Origin: an uncultured Alphaproteobacteria bacterium
Lineage (GTDB): Bacteria; Pseudomonadota; Alphaproteobacteria; Sphingomonadales; Sphingomonadaceae
DNA length: 64,000 nucleotides
NCBI GenBank assembly: GCA_903934325.1
Contig: CAIZNH010000042.1
Coordinates: forward strand, 1-64,000
Direction of reading: 5' to 3'
Shown piece after piece: positions 39,750-48,506 of this stretch (position 1 is its first letter; each line of letters opens with the position of its first letter). Below the pieces are notes generated by a model. The model ran no database searches. It saw only the letters and a program-made list of their open reading frames with translations, and had not been told where the DNA came from. The position numbers and the translations under genes are program-made.

Positions 39750-40663
39750 GAGAACTTGTCCGCCTTGCGTTTGCCGAACCGCATGTCGCCTTCGAGCTTA
39801 GCCCGCAATTGCGCATAGAAGGCTTCGAGAAAAGCCCGCTCGTCGCCTGCCCCCGGGTTCCACCCGATTTTGCGACAGATCGTGGCGTGAACCGCCTCAA
39901 GCGCTTCGGGCCGGGCGTCACGCAGCATCTTTTCGAGCGTCTGCAATTCCTTTTCCCCATAGACCGACAGTTCGGCCTCGCCGAATTCGTAGCGTGCGCC
40001 CGTCACCGCACTGGCTCCGCGGGTCGCAGCCGCACCCTGGGTCGAGAGCGTGTCGGCAAGCCGCGTGCGCGGGGCCTCGACCACCCATGTCCCCGCAACG
40101 ATATCGCCCGCGCGCAGGGCGTCGCGGTTGAAGAAGGGCAGCAGCAGAAACAGCGCGAACCAGCCGGTCGCGATCCAGCCGAGCAGCGGGTCGCCTTCGC
40201 CCTCGATGCTCTGCACCAGCACCACCAGGACGAAGATCAGCGGGTAGAACAGCTCGATATCGCGCAGCAGATTGCGGGCGATCACCGCTTCGGGGGTGAG
40301 CCGCCCGCCGCTGCGCGACGCGATGCGCAGGCCGAGCATGCGCTTGCCCAGGGTCGCGCCGCGCGGCCCCAGTTCCTGCACGAGGAAATAGCCGTACCAC
40401 ACGAGGAAATCGGCCATCACCACGAGAATCTGGAGAAACTCCTGCGCCCCGCGCGAGGTCGAGGCGGGATCGAGCACGCTGCCCTTCAGCAACCCGCCGG
40501 CAATCCAGTAGAGCGCATAGTTGAAGGCAATGATGCTGCCGGCGATGATGGTGACATCGAGCATCAGCGCGCCAGCCCGCGATCCGCGCGCGCCGACACG
40601 GATCGGCAGGCCCAGCCCCTCGGGCGTCACCATCGTGCGCGACAGCTTGTCGGCCGCGATCAT
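39746..40663 (-). CDS. RDD family membrane protein
   Basis: A 305-residue protein with an RDD domain: RAGALMLDVTIIAGSIIAFNYALYWIAGGLL, a second hydrophobic stretch and KRMLGLRIASRSGGRLTPEAVIARNLLRD. About four membrane helices precede a long cytoplasmic C-terminus (residues 190-305) with EKELQTLEKMLRDARPEALEAVHATICRKIGW. The start MIAADKLSRT overlaps the SpoIIM stop by four bases. It is part of a MoxR-linked operon. Confidence 0.85.
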   Translation of the reverse strand: MIAADKLSRTMVTPEGLGLPIRVGARGSRAGALMLDVTIIAGSIIAFNYALYWIAGGLLKGSVLDPASTSRGAQEFLQILVVMADFLVWYGYFLVQELGPRGATLGKRMLGLRIASRSGGRLTPEAVIARNLLRDIELFYPLIFVLVVLVQSIEGEGDPLLGWIATGWFALFLLLPFFNRDALRAGDIVAGTWVVEAPRTRLADTLSTQGAAATRGASAVTGARYEFGEAELSVYGEKELQTLEKMLRDARPEALEAVHATICRKIGWNPGAGDERAFLEAFYAQLRAKLEGDMRFGKRKADKFS

Positions 40664-41730
40664 GCCGTGTCCTCGGTGCGGCTGGGCGCGGTGCGGTAGA
40701 GGAAGAAATAGGCGAGCCAGAAGGCCAGCATGCTGCCGCCGATCAGGAAGCGGTTGGCGGTGCCTTCCACCAGCTGGCGCGGGAAGGCTTCGAGGATGGC
40801 GGCCACGATCATCATGATCACCACGCCCACCATCACCACCGCGCCGCGTTGGCCCGCCTCGGATGCCGCAGCCAGCACGGACCGGCTGCCCGGAAAGGCC
40901 ATCGAGCGCCCGATATGCAGCCCCGCCGCGCCCGATAGCAGGATCCCGAAAATCTCGGTCGTGCCGTGGACACTCAGCCATGCGGCGAGTTCCACCGTCA
41001 GCCCCTGTCCGGAAAACAGCCACAGCATCGCGCCGAGCACCGCCATGTTGTGCACCATCAGCAGCAACGAGGGGATGCCGAAGGCAAAGCCCAGCGCGAA
41101 GGCAAGGATGCACACCGCCGAATTGTTGCTAAACAGCTGCGCGGCGAAGGTGGACAGGCCGACGGCGCTTTCCTCGGTGGCGAGACTGCGCGCCAGTTCC
41201 TCGCGGCTTGCCCCCGGCACGCGGGTATCGGCAAGGCCGCCGGGCACGAGGCGGTAATACCACGCCTCGTCCTGTGCCACGAGCAGCCAGCCGACGATCG
41301 CGCCTGCCACCATCACGAACAGCGCGATGCAGATGTCGAGCCACATTGCGCGCACCGCGCGGCTCCACCCGCCCAGCATGAATTCGCGCAGCCAGCTCGC
41401 AAACCCACGGCGCGGGCCATAGACCTGGAACCACGCGCGCTGCACCAGCGCTTCGAGATAGGCGAGCGTGGCTGCATCAAGCGAGGTCTCGCGCGCCACC
41501 GCAAGGCTCGACGCGGCGGTGCGGTAGAGCGCGGGGAGCGCCAGCAGATCCTCGTCGGCAATGCGCTTCAGCCCGCCGCGCTCCATGCTGGCGACAATTC
41601 CCTCCAGCCGCCGCCACTCGCCCTCGCGCTCCAGCCGGAAGCGGTCCGAGCGCAGTGTCGCGCTGGCGATATCGGGCGGCGCGGCAATCTCGCCGCGGCC
41701 GAACCATGCGGACAGCACCGGCGCCTTCAT
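40660..41730 (-). CDS. stage II sporulation protein M-like membrane protein
   Basis: A 356-residue SpoIIM-domain protein in a non-spore-former. A soluble helical N-terminus (residues 1-125) precedes a membrane core with IALFVMVAGAIVGWLLVA, ILAFALGFAFGIPSLLLMVHN and SVHGTTEIFGILLSGAAGLHIG. It probably forms a membrane complex with the RDD protein. The start MKAPVLSAWF overlaps the DUF58 stop by four bases. The family is usual beside MoxR ATPases. Confidence 0.85.
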   Translation of the reverse strand: MKAPVLSAWFGRGEIAAPPDIASATLRSDRFRLEREGEWRRLEGIVASMERGGLKRIADEDLLALPALYRTAASSLAVARETSLDAATLAYLEALVQRAWFQVYGPRRGFASWLREFMLGGWSRAVRAMWLDICIALFVMVAGAIVGWLLVAQDEAWYYRLVPGGLADTRVPGASREELARSLATEESAVGLSTFAAQLFSNNSAVCILAFALGFAFGIPSLLLMVHNMAVLGAMLWLFSGQGLTVELAAWLSVHGTTEIFGILLSGAAGLHIGRSMAFPGSRSVLAAASEAGQRGAVVMVGVVIMMIVAAILEAFPRQLVEGTANRFLIGGSMLAFWLAYFFLYRTAPSRTEDTA

Positions 41731-43100
41731 CCTATCGCCTCGCTGTTCTTGATGAGGAAATAGCGGTCGATCAGCTGCGGGCCGATCTTGGCCCAGGGGG
41801 CTTCGATCACGTCGATCCCCATGCGGCGCAAGCGCCCCAGCACCAGCTTGCGCTGCTGGGCCAGCGTATCGGCAGTGACCGCGCGGGCGAGGGTGGCGAT
41901 ATCGCCCGGCGGGGCGGCGATCAGCGCTTCGACTTCGGCATCGGCGATGGTGACGAACAGCACCAGATGCTTGTTCGCCAGCCGCCCGAGGCTCTCCACC
42001 ATCAGTTCGGCGCTGGTGGGATCGGTGAAGTCGGAGAACACCACCACCAGCGAACGCCGCTTGAGCTTCGCTGTCAGGGTGGCGAGCGCGAGGGTGAAAT
42101 TGGGTTCGGCCGCCTCGTAATCGAGGCTCGCTGCTGCGCTCTGCAAGCGGTGGAAGGCGCGCGCTTCGGTGATGAAGGGGGTGAAGAGCTGCGGCCTGCG
42201 GGCAAAGCCGAAGAGCGCGCACTTGTCGCCGCCCTTCAAGGCGACATAGGCGCAGGTGAGCGCGGCCGAGACCGCGCGGTCGATGCGCGGCCACCCGTCC
42301 ACCGTCTCGCACATCGCCTGCCCGCAATCGAAGGCGAAGACGATCTGGTTGTTGCGCTCGCTCTCGTTTTCGCGGGCGTAGAGGCGGGTGTGGCGCGCAC
42401 TCGCCTTCCAGTCGATGCGGCGGCGGTCCATGCCGGGCTCGTATTCGGACAGGGCCTCGAACTGGGTGCCCTCGCCGCGGATGCGCCGGGCGATCAGGCC
42501 GGTCTGGTTGTTGCGCAGGAAGGTCTGCATGTCCTTTGCCCGGATGGGCGAGAGATCGGGCCAGATGCGGATCGCCTGTTCGAGCGGGTAGCTGATCTGG
42601 CGCGCGCCAAGGCCGAGCGGCCCTTCCCAGCGCAGCCAAGCCTGCGTGACAGGGGCGGTGCCGCGGCGGCTCGCGGTGACGCGGCTTTCCCCGCGCCAGC
42701 CGGGCTCGCCCACCTCGGGCGCGAGCGTGATGTTGACCCTCCCGCCCTCGGCAAGTCGCGGGTCGCAGGCGAGTGCGGCCTTCACATTGCGCTGTCGCCC
42801 GCCGGTAAAGCGCGCGCTGATCGCAAGGCTGGCTGGCTGGCCGACTTCGACATCGGCGGGCGGGTGGATCGCCCAACCGTCGCTGCGCCCTGCCAGCAGC
42901 GCATCGAGCACCACCAGCCACAGCAGCACCCCGCCGATCACCGGCGCGACCACCCATGCCCCGGGCGCCGTCGCCGCGATCACCAGCGCGACCGGGGCGA
43001 GGGCCGCCATCGCCCATGCCGCCCGCTCGGTCGGCACGAGGGCGAGCAGCCGCATCACCGGCGTCAGGATCGTGACCAGCAGGCGGTAGGGCTCGGCCAT
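41727..43100 (-). CDS. DUF58 domain protein (VWA-like)
   Basis: A 457-residue protein with two N-terminal hydrophobic helices (about 25-60) and a DUF58 core: GMDRRRIDWKASARHTRLYARENESERNNQIVFAFDCGQAM, the conserved segment with a von Willebrand A-like fold. LVVVFSDFTDPTSAELMVESL carries a MIDAS-like region. MoxR ATPases are thought to act on such proteins as metal-loading or assembly chaperones. It is 15 bases from the moxR gene and overlaps the SpoIIM gene. Confidence 0.88.
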   Translation of the reverse strand: MAEPYRLLVTILTPVMRLLALVPTERAAWAMAALAPVALVIAATAPGAWVVAPVIGGVLLWLVVLDALLAGRSDGWAIHPPADVEVGQPASLAISARFTGGRQRNVKAALACDPRLAEGGRVNITLAPEVGEPGWRGESRVTASRRGTAPVTQAWLRWEGPLGLGARQISYPLEQAIRIWPDLSPIRAKDMQTFLRNNQTGLIARRIRGEGTQFEALSEYEPGMDRRRIDWKASARHTRLYARENESERNNQIVFAFDCGQAMCETVDGWPRIDRAVSAALTCAYVALKGGDKCALFGFARRPQLFTPFITEARAFHRLQSAAASLDYEAAEPNFTLALATLTAKLKRRSLVVVFSDFTDPTSAELMVESLGRLANKHLVLFVTIADAEVEALIAAPPGDIATLARAVTADTLAQQRKLVLGRLRRMGIDVIEAPWAKIGPQLIDRYFLIKNSEAIG

Positions 43101-43115
43101 CGGATCAGTGCCTCG

Positions 43116-44078
43116 TCACCGCGGCGCCTCGGTGGCCTCGACCAGTTCGGCGACCAGCGCTTCCATGTCGCGTCCTTCGATTTCGGCTGCGGGAGAGAGC
43201 GTGAGGCGGTGGCGCAGCACCGGCACGGCGAGCGCTTTCACATCATCGGGGATGACATAATCGCGCCCCTCCAGCGCGGCGCGGGCGCGGGCGGCGCCGG
43301 CCAGCAGCACCGCGGCGCGCGGGGAGGCGCCCACGGTCAGCTCGGCATGGTCGCGCGTGGCGCGCACCAGCCGCACGACATAGGATGTGATCTCGTCCGC
43401 CACTGTCACCTGGCCCAGCGCGGCGCTGGCAGCGGCGATCCCGGCGGCATTGGTAACCGCCGCCACCCCCAGATCGGCAGGGCGCTGCGGGCCGGAGCGC
43501 TTGCCATAGGTGGCGACGATCCGCGCCTCCTCTTCCTCCGCCGGATAGGGCACCAGCAGCTTGAACAGGAAGCGGTCGAGCTGGGCTTCGGGCAGGGGAT
43601 AGACGCCCTGGTTCTCGATCGGGTTCTGGGTCGCCACCACCATGAAGCTGTCGCCCAGCGGGTAGGTCTCCCCGTCCAGCGTCACGCGGCGCTCCTGCAT
43701 CGCTTCAAGGAGGGCGGCCTGGGTCTTGGGCGGGGTGCGGTTGATTTCGTCGGCCAGCAGCAGATCGCAGAAGATCGGCCCGCGGGTGAGGGTGAACTGG
43801 CTGGTCTGGAAGTTGAACAGGTTCGAGCCGAGGATATCGCCCGGCAGCAGGTCTGGCGTGAACTGGATGCGGCCGAAATCGAGGCCGAGCGCCGTGGTAA
43901 AGCTCTGCGCGAGGAAGGTCTTGGCAGTGCCCGGCGGGCCTTCCAGCAGCACGTGCCCTTCCGAAAGCAGCGCCACCAGCAGCATGTCGACCATGCCATC
44001 CTGCCCGATGATCGCCTTGGCGATTTCGGCGCGGATGGCATCGGCGAGTGCGCGCACATCGGTAAGGCTCATGGTCAT
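43116..44078 (-). CDS. MoxR family AAA+ ATPase
   Basis: A 320-residue AAA+ protein. Walker A is GPPGTAKT at residues 47-54, Walker B is [27 protein letters not shown]; sensor 1 is [25 protein letters not shown]; the arginine finger region follows. MoxR proteins remodel or assemble partner complexes containing VWA proteins. It is the third gene of the seven-gene operon. Met3 is an alternative start. Confidence 0.93.
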   Translation of the reverse strand: MTMSLTDVRALADAIRAEIAKAIIGQDGMVDMLLVALLSEGHVLLEGPPGTAKTFLAQSFTTALGLDFGRIQFTPDLLPGDILGSNLFNFQTSQFTLTRGPIFCDLLLADEINRTPPKTQAALLEAMQERRVTLDGETYPLGDSFMVVATQNPIENQGVYPLPEAQLDRFLFKLLVPYPAEEEEARIVATYGKRSGPQRPADLGVAAVTNAAGIAAASAALGQVTVADEITSYVVRLVRATRDHAELTVGASPRAAVLLAGAARARAALEGRDYVIPDDVKALAVPVLRHRLTLSPAAEIEGRDMEALVAELVEATEAPR

Positions 44079-44094
44079 TGGCTTGCGGTCCCTG

Positions 44095-45357
44095 TCACAG
44101 CTTTTGGGTCAGATCGTCGAGCGCCTGCGCGGCGCCCAGAATGTCGGCGGGTTTGCTTGCACCTTCGAGCCTTGCGGCGCGGTGCGAGAAGGGTTCCTCG
44201 TTCGGCAGGCGGCGGGCGAGGGCCGCGTCGATCGCGGCAGCCTCCGCGCGCGGCAAGCGGAGCCGCTCGGCGAGGCGGCGGGCGGTGAGCGCGGCATAGG
44301 GCGCGCCCAGCAGGTGCAGGCGGCGCGCGCGCAGGATCAGGCTTGCCCCGTTGGCGATCAGCCGCTGCTTGCCGAAAGCGATTTGCGGCCCCGCATCGCT
44401 CGCCGCCGGGCCAAACCGCTGGAAGGCGCGCCAGCCGATGATCAGCAGCGCCAGCAGCAGGCACAGCGTGGCCGCAAGGAACGGCGGGCGGAAGGCAAGC
44501 GTCAGCAGGTTCTCGCTCGCGCCGAAGCCGTTCATCGTCAGATCGAAGGTGACGCTGTCGATGTCGCCGTCATAGGCCGCCGTTTGCAGCAGCGCGATCG
44601 CCGCTTCGGCCCGGGTCTTGTCGGCAAGGCCGTAATTGTTGACGAGATCAGGCTCGACCACGAACACTGTCCAATGCGCGCTTTCGTAGAACTCCGAGCC
44701 CTCCGTCCCGATCACCCGCAGGGCCAGCCAGTGGCCCGCGCTGTCGGTGACGAGCGGTTCCTGCGCGCTCTCGCCTTCGGTATAGGCAATCGAACGGGTG
44801 GGCAGCTGGCCCGAAAGGTCAAAGCCGTCCCAGCCGGGCTCTTCGTCGGGTTTCAGCTCCTCGCTCTCGCGCTTGAAGCCATAGGGCGCAGGCAGGCTTT
44901 CGCTCCACAGGGCGGAGAGCGAGCCTTCGAGCACAACCCAGCCGGGCTCGAACTTGTCGCTTGCTTCCTCGGGCAGACCGGGCGGGGGGCGCATCGCGAC
45001 CCATTTGGGCAGGATTACCAGCGTCGGGCCAATCGCCTCGCGCTTCTTGAGCAGTTTGGCGAGTTCGAGCGGATCGGTTTCGGGCGGCGGGGTGAGCACC
45101 AGCAGGCCCTCGGTCTCGAGCCCCGCCGGACTGCGCGAACGCTCGACCGCAAAGCCTGCTTCCTCGGTCAGCCGCACCAGCGCGGCATAGCCGTTGAGCC
45201 CCTTGGCCGAGGCATGGGCATCGCCGTTATTGGCATTGCCGAGGAACTGCGCGCCCGAGCCCAGCAGCCAGATCAGCGCGAGGAACAGGGCAAAGCCGCC
45301 CGCCACCAGCGCCAGCGTGCCGCCGCGCGAGAAGGCGCCTGCGCCCGCGCGGCTCAT
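44095..45357 (-). CDS. DUF4350 domain membrane protein
   Basis: A 420-residue protein with an N-terminal helix ([21 protein letters not shown], residues 13-33), a periplasmic glutamine-amidotransferase-like DUF4350 domain ([37 protein letters not shown]), and a second helix near residue 300 ([17 protein letters not shown]) before a cytoplasmic tail. It is the conserved partner of MoxR/DUF58/DUF4129 clusters. The start [10 protein letters not shown] overlaps the DUF4129 stop by four bases. Confidence 0.82.
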   Translation of the reverse strand: MSRAGAGAFSRGGTLALVAGGFALFLALIWLLGSGAQFLGNANNGDAHASAKGLNGYAALVRLTEEAGFAVERSRSPAGLETEGLLVLTPPPETDPLELAKLLKKREAIGPTLVILPKWVAMRPPPGLPEEASDKFEPGWVVLEGSLSALWSESLPAPYGFKRESEELKPDEEPGWDGFDLSGQLPTRSIAYTEGESAQEPLVTDSAGHWLALRVIGTEGSEFYESAHWTVFVVEPDLVNNYGLADKTRAEAAIALLQTAAYDGDIDSVTFDLTMNGFGASENLLTLAFRPPFLAATLCLLLALLIIGWRAFQRFGPAASDAGPQIAFGKQRLIANGASLILRARRLHLLGAPYAALTARRLAERLRLPRAEAAAIDAALARRLPNEEPFSHRAARLEGASKPADILGAAQALDDLTQKL

Positions 45358-46061
45358 GCCAAATGTCCTTGCGCGCTGAGCCGCGCCAGCGCGAATTCGG
45401 CATAGGCAGCGCGGGCCGCTTCCCAATCGGCGCGATCGAGGCTGCGCAGGGCAAACAGGCTGCGCTCGACCCGCTCGGCGATCACGCGAAAAGCGGTGCG
45501 CGCAGCTTCGGGCAAGGCCGGCAGTGCGGAAAGCTCGCGCGCGGTGGTGGAGGGTTCGACCAGCATCGGCCGCGCGGCCGCGATCTGGCCGACGCTCCGC
45601 TGGAGCAGCAGGCGGGTCGCTTCGTCAAACCGGCCCTCTGCGGCCAAACGGTCGGCATCTTCCAGCAGCGCGAGGGTGGCGGCGGCCTCGGGCTGCCATT
45701 CCTCGCCCGCAGCCGTGGCGGCAGGCTTGCGCCTTGCCCAACTGGCCGGCGCGAAGGTGTGCCACACAAGCACGAGCACGAACAGCGCGACAAGGCCCAC
45801 CAGCACCCATTGCAGCCACCACCACGAGGCTCCGAGCAAACGGCCGAGCGGCGCGAACAGCTCGGCCAGCCACGCAAAAGCCTCGGCCAGCATTGTCTCG
45901 AACCAGCTTGGCTCGGGCGGTTTGATTGGCGGAATCTCGACCGGGGCGAACTGGATGTCCTCGCTGCTCCGCAGCCGTTCCCACGCAGCACCATCGAAGG
46001 CCGGCGATGCGCCTGAATCTGTTGCGGATTCGGCCGGGAGGATCTGCGCCGCTGCGGTCAT
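45354..46061 (-). CDS. DUF4129 domain membrane protein
   Basis: A 235-residue protein, probably the first gene of the MoxR operon. One hydrophobic helix (WLQWVLVGLVALFVLVLVWHTFAP, about residues 83-106) separates an N-terminal segment from a C-terminal DUF4129 region, whose DADRLAAEGRFDEATRLLLQRSV and FALRSLDRADWEAARAAYAEFA are typical. The role is unknown; co-occurrence with MoxR suggests a membrane assembly complex. Confidence 0.8.
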   Translation of the reverse strand: MTAAAQILPAESATDSGASPAFDGAAWERLRSSEDIQFAPVEIPPIKPPEPSWFETMLAEAFAWLAELFAPLGRLLGASWWWLQWVLVGLVALFVLVLVWHTFAPASWARRKPAATAAGEEWQPEAAATLALLEDADRLAAEGRFDEATRLLLQRSVGQIAAARPMLVEPSTTARELSALPALPEAARTAFRVIAERVERSLFALRSLDRADWEAARAAYAEFALARLSAQGHLA

Positions 46062-46121
46062 GCCTTGCGGTTGGTGGCATGGCTGGTGCGCGTGCGCAAC
46101 CGGGAAACTTTGGCGCGTGGC

Positions 46122-47027
46122 CTATCCGCGCGGGCGTCCCAGTTGATAGGTGCCCAGAATGCGCAATTCCTTGGAATGGAACGCACATTCCTCAAGCGCC
46201 CGGTCCACCGCCGGGTCGCCCGGCGCGCCGATGATGTCGGCGTAGAAGGTGGTCGCGGCAAAGCTCGTGCCCTGCTGGTAGCTTTCGAGCTTCGTCATGT
46301 TGACGCCGTTGGTGGCGAACCCGCCCAATGCCTTGTAGAGCGCCGCGGGGATGTTCTTCACCTCGAAGATGAAGGTCGTCATCACCGGCTTGCCCGCCAG
46401 CGCGTCCGCGGGCAGCGGCTCGGCCGCAAGGATGACGAAGCGGGTCATGTTGTCGGGGCTGTCCTCGACATTGTGCTCGATGATGGTGAGCCCGTAGAGC
46501 TCGGCCGCCAGCGCCGGCGCGATGGCCGCCACGGTGGGATCGCCGCGCTCTGCGACATAGGCGGCAGCCCCGGCGGTATCAGCATGGCTGAGCGGCACGA
46601 TCCCGCGTGCGCGCAGATAATGGCGCGACTGCCCCAGGGCCTGCGGATGCGAATAGGCCGCCTCGAAGGTGCGGCCCGGGGTGTTCTCGCCCGGCGCCAT
46701 CAGCGCGTGGTGGATCGGCATGAAATATTCGCCGATGATGTTGAGGCCGCTTTCAGGCAGCAGGAAGTGGATGTCGGCCACCCGCCCGTGCTGCGAATTC
46801 TCGATCGGAATGATCGCAGCGCCCGCACGCCCGTCCTTCACCGCTTCGAGCGCGTCTTCGAAACTGAAGCACGGCAACGGCGCGAGATCGGGGCAGGCTT
46901 CCGTCGCGGCACGATGCGAATTGGCACCTGGCGAGCCCTGAAAGGCAATCGCGCGCGCGGGATCGGCGGCGGCAGCGGCGCGCATCTGGTCGACGATGGC
47001 AATGGCAGGGCCGGGAAAGGATCGCAT
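46122..47027 (-). CDS. pheA: prephenate dehydratase
   Basis: Converts prephenate to phenylpyruvate in phenylalanine synthesis. The 301-residue monofunctional protein has the catalytic domain (IAFQGSPGANSHRAA near residue 22; IIPIENSQHGRVADIHFLL; NMTRFVILAAE with the catalytic TRF) and a C-terminal ACT domain (ALYKALGGFATNGVNMTKLESYQQ) that senses phenylalanine; ESY holds the usual regulatory motif. The start MRSFPGPAIA was chosen as the first Met giving a normal length. It is divergent from the cytochrome c gene. Confidence 0.95.
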   Translation of the reverse strand: MRSFPGPAIAIVDQMRAAAAADPARAIAFQGSPGANSHRAATEACPDLAPLPCFSFEDALEAVKDGRAGAAIIPIENSQHGRVADIHFLLPESGLNIIGEYFMPIHHALMAPGENTPGRTFEAAYSHPQALGQSRHYLRARGIVPLSHADTAGAAAYVAERGDPTVAAIAPALAAELYGLTIIEHNVEDSPDNMTRFVILAAEPLPADALAGKPVMTTFIFEVKNIPAALYKALGGFATNGVNMTKLESYQQGTSFAATTFYADIIGAPGDPAVDRALEECAFHSKELRILGTYQLGRPRG

Positions 47028-47144
47028 GGGCTGCGGGACTAGAGGCCTCGCGCCCCAGCGGCAAGCCTGCTTGCAAAAGGTGCAAGAATTCGTGCCACAA
47101 GCAGTCTTGCGCGCGCCCGCGCCTGACATTAAGAGGCGCGCGGG

Positions 47145-47819
47145 ATGACACAGGACAACTCTTCGCAGGATAACGCTGCAGGCCAGAATGGCGGCAGCGA
47201 TCTGTTCAATACTGCCGCCGGCTGGGTGCTGTTTGCGGCCGGTCTCGGCTTGGGTCTTTTGATCCTCTCGGGCAAGTTCTTCCATGGCGACAAGCCGGAA
47301 CGCCCTGAAAAGCTCGGCTATGTGATTGAAGGTGCGGTTGAAGAAGGCGCTGGTCCGGCGGAAATGTCGATCGCCGATGCCCTTAACGCGATGCCGGCTG
47401 CCGATCTGATCGCGGCGGGCGAAAAGGCCTATTCCAAGTGCCAGAGCTGCCACACCGCCGATGCGGGCGGCGCCAATGGCGTGGGTCCGAATCTCGCGGG
47501 CGTGATGGGCGGTCCGGTCGCGGCCAAGGCCGGCTTTGCCTATAGCCCCGAACTGAAGGCGCTGGGCGGCACTTGGGACTGGGACAAGATGAACCAGTGG
47601 CTCAAGAGCCCCAAGGCCTATGTCGTCGGAACCAAGATGAGCTTCGCGGGCCTTTCCAAGGTCGAGGATCGCGCGGCGATCGCGGCCTATCTCAACTCGA
47701 AGGGTGCGAATCTGCCGTTCCCGGCTGCTGCGGCGCCTGCTGCTGCTGCGGAAGGCGAAGCCGAAGCGGTCGCCACGGCCGAGGCCGGGACGGACCCCGC
47801 GGCCGCCGCCGCCGAATAA
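47145..47819 (+). CDS. membrane-anchored cytochrome c
   Basis: A 224-residue c552/CycM-like cytochrome. An uncleaved N-terminal helix (AGWVLFAAGLGLGLLILSG, residues 25-43) anchors it in the inner membrane facing the periplasm. The heme motif is Cys99-Gln-Ser-Cys102-His103; the axial Met165 is in GTKMSFAGLSK. It carries electrons from the bc1 complex to terminal oxidases (and, in phototrophs, possibly reaction centres). An Ala/Glu-rich tail (residues 188-224) is unusual. It is followed by a strong terminator. Confidence 0.93.
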   Translation: MTQDNSSQDNAAGQNGGSDLFNTAAGWVLFAAGLGLGLLILSGKFFHGDKPERPEKLGYVIEGAVEEGAGPAEMSIADALNAMPAADLIAAGEKAYSKCQSCHTADAGGANGVGPNLAGVMGGPVAAKAGFAYSPELKALGGTWDWDKMNQWLKSPKAYVVGTKMSFAGLSKVEDRAAIAAYLNSKGANLPFPAAAAPAAAAEGEAEAVATAEAGTDPAAAAAE

Positions 47820-47830
47820 TCCGGATACGA

Positions 47831-47855
47831 AAAGGGCGGGTTATTCCCGCCCTTT
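47831..47855. terminator. bidirectional terminator between cytochrome c and rlmE
   Basis: A perfect 10-bp stem, aaagggcggg / cccgcccttt, with loop ttatt. It carries A/T runs on both sides, so it can stop transcription of the cytochrome gene and, on the minus strand, of rlmE, whose stop lies inside it. Confidence 0.85.
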
Positions 47856-48506
47856 GAATTTCTGCGCCACCACATACCATTCGGATGAATCCTTGCGGCT
47901 TGCGGGCGGCTTGGCGTGCTTGACCGTGGCGAAGTGCTGCTTGAGCAGCTTCAGCAGCTCGGTATCCGTCCCGCCCGCCAGCACCTTGGCGACAAAGGCT
48001 CCGCCCGGCGCGAGGTTCTCGACTGCGAACCACGCTGCCGCTTCGACCAGACCCATGGTGCGCAGGTGATCGGTCTGCTTGTGGCCGACGGTATTGGCGG
48101 CCATGTCGGACATCACCAGATCGGGCGGACCGCCCAAGGCATCGGCGAGCATCTGCGGCGCGGCATCGGCCATGAAATCCATCTGGAAGATCGTCACGCC
48201 CTCAAGCGGTTCGACCGGCAGCAGGTCGATCCCCACCACCTGCGATTTGGGCGATTTGGCGCGCGCCACCTGGCTCCAGCCGCCGGGCGCAATGCCGAGA
48301 TCGACCACGCGGGTAGCGCCCTTCAGCAGGCCGAATTTCTCGTCGAGCTCGATCAGCTTGTAGGCCGCGCGGCTGCGATAGCCGTCGGCCTTGGCTTGCC
48401 GGACGTAAGGATCGTTGAGCTGGCGTTCGAGCCAGCGCACCTGGCTCGCGGTGCGGCCCTTGGCGGTCTTGACCCGCTTGCCCGTATCCTTGCTGCCGCG
48501 GGTCAT
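47841..48506 (-). CDS. rlmE: 23S rRNA (uridine-2'-O-)-methyltransferase RlmE
   Basis: SAM-dependent methyltransferase for U2552 of 23S rRNA, needed for late 50S assembly. The 221-residue protein has RSRAAYKLIELDEKFGLL (K of the catalytic tetrad), the SAM site VVDLGIAPGGWSQVA, DLVMSDMAANTVGHKQTDHLR with the catalytic Asp, and FVAKVLAGGTD. The start MTRGSKDTGKR overlaps the end of the Ppx/GppA gene by four bases. Together they form a small operon. Confidence 0.95.
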   Translation of the reverse strand: MTRGSKDTGKRVKTAKGRTASQVRWLERQLNDPYVRQAKADGYRSRAAYKLIELDEKFGLLKGATRVVDLGIAPGGWSQVARAKSPKSQVVGIDLLPVEPLEGVTIFQMDFMADAAPQMLADALGGPPDLVMSDMAANTVGHKQTDHLRTMGLVEAAAWFAVENLAPGGAFVAKVLAGGTDTELLKLLKQHFATVKHAKPPASRKDSSEWYVVAQKFKGRE

